NCBI RefSeq assembly: GCF_037126465.1
Contig: NC_088205.1
Span: 25,155,482-25,219,481 of the forward strand
From: Ornithodoros turicata
Lineage: Eukaryota > Arthropoda > Arachnida > Ixodida > Argasidae
Length of the DNA: 64,000 nucleotides
Direction of reading: 5' to 3'
Shown here: positions 11,883-21,514 of the stretch, in pieces
How the letters are laid out: each line of letters starts with the position of its first letter
How positions within the stretch are numbered: position 1 is the first letter of the stretch
The notes under the pieces: model-generated
The model's database searches: none
Told to the model about the DNA's origin: nothing
Seen by the model: the letters and a program-made list of their open reading frames with translations, nothing else
Program-made: the position numbers and the translations under genes

Positions 11883-11956
11883 TTTCCCGCCAAATTCCGG
11901 CTATTTACTTTCCATTGGCTCCGGTCCCCCACGTGACCTTTCTCGATCATGATTGG
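11883..11956 (+). promoter_or_regulatory. Compact promoter-like segment inside the TIR element
   Basis: TTTCCCGCCAAA (E2F-like, 11883-11894), inverted CCAAT boxes ATTGG at 11914 and 11952, and CACGTG (11930-11935) cluster within 75 bp. They lie about 140 bp upstream of the small ORF's start codon. No TATA box is evident. This is a motif-level inference only. Confidence 0.5.
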
Positions 11957-12092
11957 CTGAGGCTCATTTAACCGGTGGATTCTCCCGCGTTCGTTTCTCC
12001 GAGACGCCGACCCGTCTGACCGACCGTTGTGTACCTGGCGTCTACGTATGTGAGCAGACGGTGATTTCGTTTCGTGGATTTCGAACGCCTGA

Positions 12093-12621
12093 ATGAAAGG
12101 TAAGCAGACAAACGTATGATGCATGTCAGTGATCAGACGTTTAATACTGTCGCCTAACTGTGTGCATGGAGGTACGCCTTGTCCCGTATTACATCGCTTT
12201 CTGTCGGTTATCAGTCATGATCTGGTAGATAATTATGCGTGGCGTTACTTGTTGCGTTCTGTTGCGCTATTTGAATGTGTCTGATGTTTAATACACTGGT
12301 GTGCATGAAAAGGAAAACAGCGTGCATCGCGTACGCCAGGCTCCTCGAATGTTGTCATTAGACGCGTAACGATAGCATGTCTTACATAGCGTATTCAGCC
12401 AATTAACGTTGCCTGTACTCGGGTTTACCATATCATTAACGGGTTCCTTTTCTTTTTTCTTTCATTCAGACGCCGACAGCTGTTCGTTGCCTTGCGATCC
12501 GCGAGCATGTGGCCCCTGTCACCTGAAAATTCTACAGTTGTGCTCGGATGAAACGGATGGCTTCTGCGACTCATCACGTGCTATGTATGTGTGTAACAAT
12601 ATCTACTTTGTCCAAACCTAA
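12093..12621 (+). CDS. Putative two-exon Cys-rich 52-aa ORF inside a TIR element
   Basis: Joining exon 12093-12099 to exon 12470-12621 gives a 52-codon ORF with stop. It begins MKDADSC and contains CSLPCDPRACGPC, with 7 Cys in all. The splice sites are strong: AAAG|GTAAGC at 12100 and a TTTTTTCTTTCATTCAG acceptor ending at 12469 after a long pyrimidine tract. An in-frame TGA lies directly before the ATG, so this is the first Met of that frame. AATAAA follows 150 bp downstream. There is no signal peptide, so a secreted role is not supported. I recognise no family. It may be a captured host exon pair or a non-coding transcript. Confidence 0.4.
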
Positions 12622-12770
12622 TAGGTTCCCTTAAGGATTGTGTAATATGATAGTCACGCTTTCTGTTGCTCGGCACCATTTATTCTTTATTTATTCTGCA
12701 GTATTCTGTAATAATCGTGTAGATTTACTTGCATTTAAATGTTGCTTCTTGTTTATATGTTTACCGTGTC

Positions 12771-12776
12771 AATAAA
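12771..12776 (+). terminator. Poly(A) signal AATAAA
   Basis: Canonical AATAAA 150 bp after the small ORF's stop, in the same orientation, followed by TG/T-rich sequence (TTTGTACATGTG). Confidence 0.6.
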
Positions 12777-13181
12777 TTTGTACATGTGAATTCCTTCGTC
12801 TTCTGGATCTTCATTTTCTGCTTCTCGATAATATTAGCAGATGGCCTGGCGAAGCTCTCGGAACAGGGGGGAGGGAGAGAGAATTCGAGTGAGAGGGTGT
12901 GGAGAGGGCACGCGGTGCACATGCGCAGTTCGATCAGCCAGCGCGCGCTTTTTGGCGCCGTTTTCCGGCTACTTTGTCATGATTCGTTACGGATGATCAC
13001 GTGGTCAAGGGGGGCGGTGGTGTTCGTGGCGAAACTGTGGAAGCTACAGCTGCACTCCACTGGCGCACGCTTCCACCCCTCCGAAGCAGTTGACTCACCC
13101 GCTTCCACCGGCCGCTAGGGTGTCGCACCGAAGAGAAAGTACGACGCTCGCGTGTTCCGTAAACTTTTGTCCCAACCTGTA

Positions 13182-14284
13182 CACTGTATGGAGAGCGCCA
13201 TAGTTAATTGACAATTTAGTTCAACAATCCACCATCAGCCTATGTTCCGTGACAAAATGTTCCCAGCTTCCTGTACACAGCAACTCGATAATCTAGGCTG
13301 AAAAGAAAGAGTGAAGAGAAAGAAACCATCAAGGAGGCGAGCTCTCAAACGCAGTAGCCGCTCTTCGTTTTGTTTTTCGACACGTCTGTCATCATCCAAC
13401 GAAGATACGACATGCGGTCACGTGCTTCGCAACATTCCGATATCTTTCGCTTGCAGGGATCGTCGACTAGGCAGACGTGACGATAGCAAATGTCACGTGG
13501 TTTAGCTACAAAAAACTGCGGATGCTAGTAAACAGTCAGTGCGGCAAACCAACGTAGTGCTGGTCCAAATATATTAGCTATAAAAATAGTCAAGCACACA
13601 TAAACCGTCACACACGGGACATGTTGGACTAGTTCAACGAGAATCCGCTTGGTTCGCAGCGAGCGCATAGCGCCAGAGCTCGGGAGCTTGGCTTCAAAAC
13701 AGGGGCATCGTGCATTCCATGTATTGGATATGGCGGTAAGCACACCAGTCCTTCTAGCCCACCATACTAGCACGTTCTGGTGGCAACGGTCACATGACCC
13801 AGCGCGAGCGTCGACCTGGCAATTTCCGAGCTCTAGACGGTGTTGCCACGAAATGTCCACCCGAATTCGCCGTAATTGGGCGCGTTAAGGTGGTGCTCCG
13901 GGAACGTTCCCTCTCTCCCGGGATCACTTAAAGGTACTGTAAAGCAGTAGACAAGCATGGTATGCCGATGATGTGACTAAAGACTTTGTTGCTTCTAAGT
14001 ACCATATGCGGAACCATACGACCGACAACGCGCTATAAATATTTTTAATTTGCCATGAAAGATGCGGCGTAGTGGAGCGGTGCGACGCCTGGTGTCAAAC
14101 AACCCCCAGTACAACGGGCAACACTGAAAATTTGTATTACACACTATTACATCGGAACTTCGTTATTTTAGTAACCATATTATTAGTTTTCCTGTTTACA
14201 TATGCATTCTGAAACCCCTGTTAACAGTTTAACCTGTTAACCCCTGTTTTTGCGAAGTAACCAAGCGCTGGCCGCTATTCGAAG
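13182..14284. other. Unassigned sequence
   Basis: Nothing is recognised apart from the reverse copy (about 13743-13770) of the motif also found at 8344. Frames at 13525-13888 are mutual shadows without motifs. Confidence 0.4.
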
Positions 14285-14320
14285 CATGGAGGAAGGAAAC
14301 ACAAGGAGCGGCTCTTCCCT
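14285..14320 (+). mobile_element. Solo P-element-like terminus
   Basis: CATGGAGGAAGGAAACACAA followed by GGAGCGGCTCTTCC matches the tips of the P-like MITE at 20189-20964 nearly base for base. I found no matching right end downstream, so this looks like a broken copy. Confidence 0.6.
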
Positions 14321-14504
14321 CCAGCGTGTATGCCTCCGTGTATCTTCCCTCCGTGTATGCCTGTAGCGGACGCTGGACGACGACAACGACGACAACGATG
14401 GCCACGCGCGTGGAGCACCCGCTTCTCAGTTCCACCGGCGCGGCCATGGAGATAGGCCACCGTCATCGCCTCTCCGTGGCATACCATCACCGTCGGTCGG
14501 GACT

Positions 14505-14534
14505 CATGTAGAGGAACTCCACCTCCTCTACATG
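14505..14534. repeat. Short perfect hairpin
   Basis: CATGTAGAGGA (14505-14515) and TCCTCTACATG (14524-14534) are perfect inverted copies separated by 8 bases. CCAAAGGGAGTCTGGCCATTA follows directly, shared with the foldback at 15559-15969. Confidence 0.75.
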
Positions 14535-14555
14535 CCAAAGGGAGTCTGGCCATTA

Positions 14556-15010
14556 GGAGGAACCTAAAAAAGAGGCTCGACCTGTCAATCAAATTGAGCG
14601 TTTTTCATTGGCTGCCGTTTCCTATGCGGGCCACCATGACACCAAAATTTTCCCGAAAATGGCGGCGTCGCTTGGAACGGCGAAGCGAGGATTTCATGGC
14701 AAATTTTTTTCACAAATTACTTCAATTTTATTCCGTAGGTGTATATTCTGTTGCAATTATCTTGCAAATCACCTTTAAATTACGCTCCAGTGTTGATGTT
14801 TACCTGAAAATAATATGTTTCGACGTCCTTGTTAGAGCTAGTAAAGACAGCGATCACAGGCAAATAGCAAGAAAAACGCTACGGAATACGGATGGCTAAA
14901 AATTTGCATTGTATGACATACTTTTATTCATATACACACCTTTGCCCGTTCTTGATTTAATCTTATGTTTCATAGTTAAAATATATATAATACCGGCAGC
15001 CTGTTCCAAC
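14556..15010. other. Unassigned sequence
   Basis: ATTGGCTGCC near 14608 and ATGGCGGCG near 14660 look promoter- or 5'-end-like, but no open frame with recognisable content follows. Confidence 0.35.
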
Positions 15011-15410
15011 CACGACCTACTAGATTATAACGACCATGTCAGGCGCACCCCTTCTATGCGCCGCATTTTTGGAAGGTAGCGGTGGCGCTTACCATCGTCC
15101 CAGTTATTGCTTCCTCAACTTCTACAATACTTTGTACTTCAGCTTACCTTACTATTTCTGTTCAAGCGGTGGACGTTCCACAGATGTTTCATTCTGAGAT
15201 TGGTTATCATCATCATTCTATGCGTTTTCATAGGGGCTATCGCTGTCGTCTGCTATGGTAGTCGTACACACGCATCTGCGCGTTCAGAATTCAAATTTCC
15301 ATCGTCCAATCGTGTTGTGCCGATCAGTAGCGCCCCTGGCGGGTCTTGCGGACAGGCTCCTCATAGGGTTTTCTGATTGTGACATGGTCGTTATAATCTA
15401 GTAGGTCGTG
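15011..15410. mobile_element. 400-bp MITE, 31-bp TIRs, 8-bp duplication
   Basis: CACGACCTACTAGATTATAA plus CGACCATGTCA (15011-15041) is repeated in perfect inversion at 15380-15410. Flanks are GTTCCAAC on the left and CTTCCAAC on the right, a 7/8 match for an 8-bp duplication. The interior has no transposase. The 8-bp duplication points to hAT or P-like transposition; the class is open. Confidence 0.8.
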
Positions 15411-15558
15411 CTTCCAACAAGCGGTTCTTCCGGCCAATCAGTTCTGCTAGCAAGCACTTCTGCTATTCTGAGTCTTCCCGACATGCCCCTCTCCACCCAG
15501 ATGGCGCCTTCAAAAGTGGGCGCAAAATCCGTTATGTTAGTAGGTCGTCAGGGAATAT

Positions 15559-15969
15559 CCTATTCAATCTAATCCAATCCAGTTTTCCGAAAATGTCGGC
15601 ACCCAGTAAATACAGGTAATATATAGTTTGGATAGCCTGGGATTAATAGCGAACTGTATTTTGGATCGTGATTGGCCAGAGAGCTCAGAAAGTGGGTGGA
15701 GCTCCAGGTATAGGCAGGTCCCATTAATGGTCAGACTCCCTTTGGCATACACGGCACTGCTCTAGACCAGAGCCGTATATTAAAAGGGAGTCTGGCCATT
15801 AATGGGTCATGCCTATACCCGAAGCTCCACCCACTTTTTCAGCTTTCTGACCAATGGAGTCTTGAAATATGGGGCGCTATCAATCAGGCTATCCTCACTA
15901 TTTGCCCCCCTATCCAACATGGGCAGCGCCATTTTGGGTGGCAAGTGGATTGGATGGGATTGAAATGGA
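15559..15969. mobile_element. Foldback element, ~200-bp arms
   Basis: The left arm (15559-15755) and right arm (15772-15969) are inverted copies with scattered differences. Shared blocks include ATGGTCAGACTCCCTTT / AAAGGGAGTCTGGCCAT, GCTCCACCCACTTT and AATCCAATCCA. The loop is only about 16 bp. The AAAGGGAGTCTGGCCATTA end block also appears at 14535. No coding capacity. Target duplication was not found. Confidence 0.8.
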
Positions 15970-16218
15970 CACCTCTCGCAATCTGCAAAAGTAGTGGATT
16001 GTTGGTGCAAATTTGAGGAGCGCCACCACGATTCACAACCCCTTTAAGTGCGGACATCTAAGCTATGTTCCCCTAAGAACCCGGGAAAGGACGCTCGAGA
16101 GCCTGCTTAACGCACCCATCCTTAAGTGGAGAGGTGGCGCTACGCATGCCGGGACTTCGAACGTCCGGTCCGAAATTTTAGTTTCGCTCAATTGGAGCAA
16201 AGCAAAAGTTTATAAACT

Positions 16219-16275
16219 ATGGCTCAAACGACAGCCAAGATGAGTTCGCCCGCGGAACGCCTGCCCCCCAAACAA
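16219..16275 (+). CDS. Possible first coding exon of an unknown gene
   Basis: ATG at 16219 opens 19 codons (MAQTTAKMSSPAERLPPKQ) that end exactly at a codon boundary before CAA|GTAAGT, a good donor. The A-rich, stop-free start with GC-rich upstream sequence fits a 5' exon. No downstream exon was recognised before or after the Mutator-like element at 16734. The product is unknown. Confidence 0.3.
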
Positions 16276-16960
16276 GTAAGTTACTTTAACAAATACTTCG
16301 CGCGCACTTTTTGCAAAGATTAGATTTCGCGACACTTCGTACATGTTTCGTTTGGCGCGCGCTTTGAAATCGCGATCTTTTGCTGTGCGAAATGTTCCGT
16401 TACAACGCGGTCAACTTGACGTTTCAGATAATACAGATAACAAGCAACATTTAAATATGGTACAACAAAATGTACAGACAGTATTTTACGCAGCAAGCTT
16501 CTGCACTCTGAGGATCATACGCATGTAGTCGTTTCCTTTTAGTTTGAGACGAAGTCGTGACATCAATGAAATTACTTTCACAGTATGAGTTTACAATGTT
16601 ATCACAGCCACTCTCAGTATACAGCATTGCATTTGGTGATAAGTGCCTGCACCTCTTAGTTGTTTAACGGTGATGACATTTTTCCAAAGGCGCAGAATCC
16701 TAGGGTACGCGATACATTTTAGGTCCTTTTTCCGGTAGCACCCCGATTCGTCCAAATGTTTACTTCGTCCAAGTATTCACAACGTCCAAGTACTCAGCAC
16801 GTCCGAAAAAAATTGGACATAGTGGGCATTGGACGAACTGAACCAAAGGGGGGAAAACTTGACCAACCCGTCCAAATAACCGTACCGTCCAAACGCTTGT
16901 TTCGTCCGAAAAGGGAGGGGGATCTCCGAATGCGAGTGAACAATTGCTTCGTTTACGATT

Positions 16961-17220
16961 GAAGGTAGGATTTAAACATTCACACCGAAAGATGCCGTGC
17001 CATACACCAAGTAAAACGAAAAACAAATGCTCAGCCTGCTCTGTTTATTTATTTTTCTTTCTTTCTTTTTTTTCATTCCAACAACTGACTTATTAGTTGA
17101 AGGTAAGATTTAAACATTCCCACTGAAAGATGTTATACACCGAGTAAAACGAGAAACAAATGCTCAGCCTGCTCCGTTTAGTTTTTTTTTTTTCCTTTGA
17201 ACAACTAACTTATTAGTTAG
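16961..17220. repeat. Tandem duplication, two ~130-bp copies
   Basis: The block starting GAAGGTAGGATTTAAACATT at 16961 recurs at 17099 as GAAGGTAAGATTTAAACATT. Both contain ACAAATGCTCAGCCTGCTC and end with CAACTRACTTATTAGTT. It lies between the left TIR of the outer MULE and the inner element. Confidence 0.85.
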
Positions 17221-17223
17221 CAT

Positions 17224-17347
17224 GGCCCAGCAAGTGGGACATGCGCTGCAGGTATGCCTTGATGACATGAGCAAACTGCTCTGTTACGTCTGTGAAGGGT
17301 GCTTCGTTTCCCAGCATGGTTTCCCCTGAGCTGTATTTGGTATCATC
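17224..17347 (-). pseudogene. Possible C-terminal end of the MULE ORF
   Basis: The minus strand is open up to a TAA at about 17213-17220 and reads SSGETMLGNEAPFTDVTEQF and then AHVIKAYLQRMSHLLGHAN. It lies just beyond the inner element, downstream of the transposase remnant at 18851-19003 and on the same strand. It could be the end of the same ORF. The sequence alone does not match a motif I know. Confidence 0.4.
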
Positions 17348-18059
17348 TCATATGGCCCAAGTGTGCATAAGGCCCAAGTGATCAGAACGCCCAAATGTTC
17401 ATAAGACCCGAAAAAATGTTGGGCCTTTTGAGCATTTGGGTCAAATGCGAAGGGCAGGGTAAGGTGTCCAGAAGGCCAAAATATTCATATGGCCCGAATG
17501 GTCATATGACCAGGAGGGAAGACTAGGAGAGACCTAGATACTGTATTTTCTTTGCACATATGCGCAATATTAATTAAACGCTGAATGCGACAGAGGAGAA
17601 AAAGGTAACTGAACTAAAAATAATAATAAAATAAAAGTAACTTAACTAAAAATATTAATAAAATTACTGAAATGAACAAAAGAATTTTCAAGCAAATAAG
17701 ATATAAATGTGACAAAAAGTAAAATACAAATAAATATTGAATCCTTACAGCGTTCAATATTTCGCTCGGTACAGATTGGTAAGCTCTGTGCCTAATATAT
17801 TTATTGAACAACTGATTCGTTTGCCGCATTAAAAGCTTTTCAACTTTCGCTTGAATACTGCTATGACGCACAATATGTAGCGCTTTTTCTGCGAAGGTAT
17901 CCAAGCCGGGCACGGCAGTAGCGTAGCTAGAAAAAAATATTTCTGGAGGGGTTCAGGAGGAAATTTGCATGGGAGATAAGGGTTTACTCCTCGTTTCTCT
18001 CTTCCAGATGCGCTACCAAAGGTACGATTTCGGGAGGGGTCTGAACGTCGCAAACCACG

Positions 18060-18210
18060 CTTACGCATGGGACCGTTTTTTCCGCTCTAAATTAACCCAT
18101 CGGTGTAATTTTTTTCGAGACCATTTGTTCCGTCACCAAATTTTCCGGGGCCATTTTTTCGGGGCCGTTCGACCAAATGGCGCTCTATCAAATAGGCGGA
18201 CACCTTCGAA
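18060..18210. repeat. Third array type inside the inner element
   Basis: Units such as GACCGTTTTTTCCGC, GAGACCATTTGTTCCGTC and GGGGCCATTTTTTCGG follow each other, then GACCAAATGGCGCTC. The period and the CGAAAAAAATnGGnCC core on the reverse strand resemble the terminal arrays of the two surrounding elements. Only one such arm was found here. Related units lie at 525-590. Confidence 0.55.
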
Positions 18211-18493
18211 TTGATTTTGTAACTGAACTCTTTGGAGACTACATTTCACAAAACCGAAGAAGCGCATTGTTTGTGTTCACGTGAGATGCGCGCTGCAGAA
18301 GGAGCATATTCCACTGAGTGACCGAGTGCAATTGTCCAAAATGGGCACTGCTTGATGAACATAATAAATCTCAGTCCCGAACAAAATACCAAGCCGTAGC
18401 GATTCTCGGCAAAGTGTGGAATTCCTGCGCAGTCACACCTGAAAAGCGATTTTACAGAAAAATATTTCTCGCATATAACTCACACTGATAAAA

Positions 18494-18663
18494 GTACCGC
18501 ATTTTTCTGTGTACAAGCTCCGTTATATATAAAAAAGGTTCTCTGAAGAAGTCCTGCGCAGGATGATGACGCGCATATGATGACATTAGATGACGCGCAG
18601 GACTTCTTCAGAGAACTTCTTTCAATGTATAACGGCGCTTATACACTGAAAAATACGGTCGAA
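18494..18663. repeat. Imperfect foldback hairpin
   Basis: GGTTCTCTGAAGAAGTCCTG...GCGC (ending 18560) is inverted at 18596-18622 (GCGCAGGACTTCTTCAGAGA). Weaker pairing extends outward to 18494 and 18663. The loop is about 35 bp. It lies inside the inner MULE-like element and may be a small MITE. Confidence 0.75.
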
Positions 18664-18850
18664 AAAATACACTGTGAGTCTTAATTCCTTTCTGGGTTTT
18701 CGGGCCATATGACCATTTGGGCCTTCTGGGCGTTAGGGCCTTCTGGACACCTTATCCTGTCCTGCTCATTTGACCCAAATGCGCAAAAGGCCCGATTTTT
18801 TTTCGGGTCTTATGAACATGTGGACGTTTTGGTCACTTGGGCCTTATGCC

Positions 18851-19003
18851 GTCCGTAACGTCATGTGGGGTTGGCTCTTGAATTTCATGCGCAGCGAATT
18901 ATGCCACCCTTCGGCGTGATTGTTTGTGCGGAGATCGTCCTCATCCGCAAACTAATTCCAGAGATGAACGTTGGTAAGCCACTGCCGCTCGAAGTAGTCT
19001 ACG
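18851..19003 (-). pseudogene. MULE transposase C-terminal remnant
   Basis: The minus strand reads DYFERQWLTNVHLWN, a TAG, then FADEDDLRTNNHAEGWHNSL and RMKFKSQPHM. The YF...W......W....R.NN..EGWHN pattern is typical of the conserved C-terminal part of animal Mutator-like transposases. It has an in-frame stop and is cut by the inner element. It supports the classification of the outer element. Confidence 0.75.
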
Positions 19004-19461
19004 TAAAGGCAAAGGACCGCAAGTTTCCTTTCAGATCCCTAGATGTTTCCAAGAAAGATCACTGACATTGGGAAACAACACATAGTTAACTGGACGGTCA
19101 CTGTAGGTCAGCGGTCCTGTGAACGGGTTTGTGTTTTCAGTGATTTCCCGTTTGATCGATAATCCATTTGCTTTCATGAATACAGTCACCTGCCATTCAC
19201 CCAGTGTCAAAATGGCCTGTGCTTTCATGAATGCAGCCAGGCAGTCGCCTGCCGAAAGATTTTGGGAATTCCCCCATTTGGACGAAATGGGCTATTGGAC
19301 GGTACGGGTATTGGACGCGCTGGGCAAGTTTCCCCCCGCCTGTTCATTTCCTCCAAGTGTTCAGTACGTTCGATTTTTTTCGGACGAATTAAATATTTGG
19401 ACGTTGTGAGTACTTGGACGAAATAAACGTTTGGACGAAATGGGGCGTAACCCCTTTTTCC

Positions 19462-20180
19462 GCAGAATGTAAGCTCTGAACATCCGCCCATTGTTACGTT
19501 GAAAACACGCTGATGCCATGCGACTCCAGCAGAACTTCGGATGGGACGCGTAAATACACGTGACATTGCAACTTCCCTTACGCCATTTTTGACCATGCGG
19601 ATGACCTTGTTGGCTTTCTTTTTTTCAAACCTCGGAAAATGGCACTGCACTGGCGCGCTTCTTGTGCGGTTTACCCACAGTCACACCCGCGTACTTTTAT
19701 GAATTGCGGGTATAAATTCGGTGTTGTTGCGAATTACGAGTGAAATGCGGGTATACCCATAACGCGTCCAACCGACCACGCACAAACAAGCCGACAATCT
19801 TGCGTAATTCTGGTATCGCCCCCAATTTTCAAAGCCGGAGCACATTCGCAGAACACGAAACAGACAATGAATAAAGAGAGAAACAATTGTATTGTCACGA
19901 ACACTTTTTTTAACAGTGATCCTCACGAGAGCAAAACATCCTCGAAATACCCGCAAGCATCTTTAAATGGACTATCACATCCGGAAACTTGTGCGTGAAA
20001 CCGATACGGTAATATTCGTCACCGCGCTTCAGACAACTTGGCCAAGTTTCCGCAAACATTAAACAAAGGAGTTTTAAAGATGCGCACTCCCTCTGCAGCT
20101 AAGGAAGCTCCAGCGATAGTAACACCATAATGACGTAAGCCAGGCACACAAATCTGAGCTCAGCGCAGGCGACCGCCAAG
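19462..20180. other. Unassigned, with start of a dispersed repeat
   Basis: No gene is recognised. From about 20045 the sequence resembles 38130-38200 (shared GCAGCT..GAAGCTCCAG), so a dispersed repeat begins here and is interrupted by the P-like MITE. Confidence 0.4.
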
Positions 20181-21120
20181 GCTACAAACATGAAGGAAGG
20201 AAACACAAGGAGCGGCCCTTCCGACAGTTTTCTATCGGGGCGAGCGTAGCCTGCTCGCATTGCATTCTGGGATACTCCTGTCTACTACGTGACCGCTCAC
20301 GTGACCCTCCAGACAGCACGGCGCCACCGGAGCAGACGACGCAAGCTGTAGTACTGTCACAGTTCAGATTGCAGTATTACGTTGAACGCGTGCTTGCACT
20401 TTATTTCTGTATGTTCGAATGTTTACTCTTCTGTTAGAAGACCAGTCACAGTGTGCAGAACGCAAAACGAGTACGCGGGACGGGAAACATCACGTGTGGC
20501 AACGGTGACTTCCAACGTATGTACTCAGAACAGTATTAATCAGATTTGTACAACAACAGAGGATATGAAATGAATCTGCGGCACAGTGTCAGGTCTGAAA
20601 CGAACAATTGAAGATGACTCGAACAGACACAGGCGACTAAAACAACTGACCGTGCACTTACGAACAAAACGTGTTCCCGTGACAGAGCTGCTTTCAGTTC
20701 AACGAGAGCCGCAGCCGGGACAGGAACACATTACATTACCATACGTCGTTTCTACGATGGTGGTCACATTTTCACAATCAATTACTTTCGAAAAGCAAAA
20801 TCATACGGAGAGCAGTGCGAGAAACAAAGCCTTGCAAAACCGAAACTCTAGAGGGGATCACGTGGTGGACAGGACGTAATGGCGATTTTGACTCGAGCGA
20901 CCGCTAGAGGGTGGCTACGCTAGTCTGGCGCGAAGAGCCGCTCCTTGTGTTTCCTTCCTCCATGGCTACAAAGGTCCCTGCAGCTGCTCCCTGACTGCCT
21001 TGTCCGCGTGACGTTTTATTCGATTTCCAGAGAGGGAATTCCGAAGTACTCTCAAATTCCGTCGTCCGAGTTTCGGAATCGACCGCGACGGATACGATAG
21101 TCCCTTTAATGAATTTCTGG
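20045..21120. repeat. Dispersed repeat family X, split by a P-like MITE
   Basis: The left part (20045-20180) resembles 38130-38270. The right part (20973-21120) shares AGAGAGGGAATTCCG and TTCnGAAATCGACnG-type sequence with 39045-39230. The pieces have the same order and orientation. No coding content or clean termini were found. Confidence 0.5.
20189..20964. mobile_element. P-element-superfamily-like MITE, perfect 8-bp duplication
   Basis: Tips CATGAAGGAAGGAAACACAA and, inverted, CATGGAGGAAGGAAACACAA extend through GGAGCGGC. The direct repeat GCTACAAA is perfect (20181-20188 and 20965-20972). Drosophila P elements also start CATGA, have ~31-bp TIRs and make 8-bp duplications, so I place it near P. 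The 776-bp interior has no transposase. A lone end of the family lies at 14285. Confidence 0.75.
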
Positions 21121-21264
21121 TCGCTAATACATTCACCGACTGTTTATGAAATGAACATTGATTAGAATAACAAAGATAACTAAAAACTACCGCCAGGAAA
21201 GACTTATGATGATGATGATTAGGGTTTTTTTGGCGCATCGACAACTATGGCCATAATGCGCCAA

Positions 21265-21514
21265 AGGACAGTAGACTGCTGCGACCCGACCTACGACCTG
21301 ACATTCTTCTCCATTGCCCACACTACCACCCTTCCCGCTCCATACTCTCCGCCTCCCTCAACGAGCTAGACTCCTGCCCCCTCCCCCTCACAAAATTGCT
21401 TGGCCCCTGGCCGCATCCAGCTCACCAATGCTCTGTCCTCAAGGTTCTCTTCGCCTTTTTGGACGCCACAGGACTTCGATCCTCAATGTAACGGGACCCA
21501 TTACTTCATTCCCC
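21265..21514 (+). mobile_element. LINE ORF2 C-terminal fragment
   Basis: The plus strand is open to TAA near 21492 and reads LLRPDLRPDILLHCPHYHPS, then LNELDSCPLPLTKLLGPWPH and LKVLFAFLDATGLRSSM. The CPHY..SR..L...L motif and L..LLGPWP resemble the extreme C-terminus of LINEs that carry an RNase H or C-terminal zinc region. Downstream GTTGTTGTTG at 21730 may be part of its 3' end. Confidence 0.5.

Larger units (their letters stand above)
11623..13179 (+). mobile_element. TA-flanked element, ~110-bp TIRs, carrying a transcription unit
   Basis: The left tip CAGGTTGGGACAAAAGTTTA and its inverted copy at 13179 are bordered by TA (11621-11622, 13180-13181). The arms match almost perfectly for about 110 bp, including TTCGGTGCGACACCCTAGCG and GCTTCGGAGGGGTGGAAG. 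The tip and TA duplication fit Tc1/mariner-type elements. No transposase is present. The inside holds a CCAAT/E-box/E2F-like segment, a two-exon small ORF and a poly(A) signal. Just inside the left arm is a perfect 17-bp inverted repeat, CTGTTAGCGACACACAG (11739-11755 and 11804-11820). Confidence 0.85.
17348..18848. mobile_element. Inner MULE-like element with GGCCCAAGTG-unit TIRs
   Basis: The left arm (17348-17515) has units GGCCCAAGTGTGCATAA and GGCCCAAGTGATCAGAA, a module ACCCGAAAAAATGTTGGGCC, GCATTTGGGTCAAATG, a G-rich spacer and AAGGTGTCCAGAAGGCC. The right arm (18690-18848) is its inverted copy. The layout equals that of the outer element although the words differ (GCCCAA versus GTCCAA). 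I found no clean target duplication. It disrupts the outer transposase. Confidence 0.75.
16734..19452 (-). mobile_element. Mutator-like element (MULE), perfect 9-bp duplication
   Basis: The 9-bp direct repeat CCTTTTTCC flanks it (16725-16733 and 19453-19461), the hallmark length of Mutator-like elements. Tips are GGTAGCACCCCGATTCGTCC and, inverted, GGTTACGCCCCATTTCGTCC. The ~190-bp TIRs are arrays of about 17-bp units (CGTCCAAGTATTCACAA type), a module CGTCCGAAAAAAATTGGAC, a G-run, then more units. The minus strand keeps transposase remnants at 18851-19003 and perhaps 17224-17347. A second element of the same layout sits concentrically inside. Confidence 0.85.
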
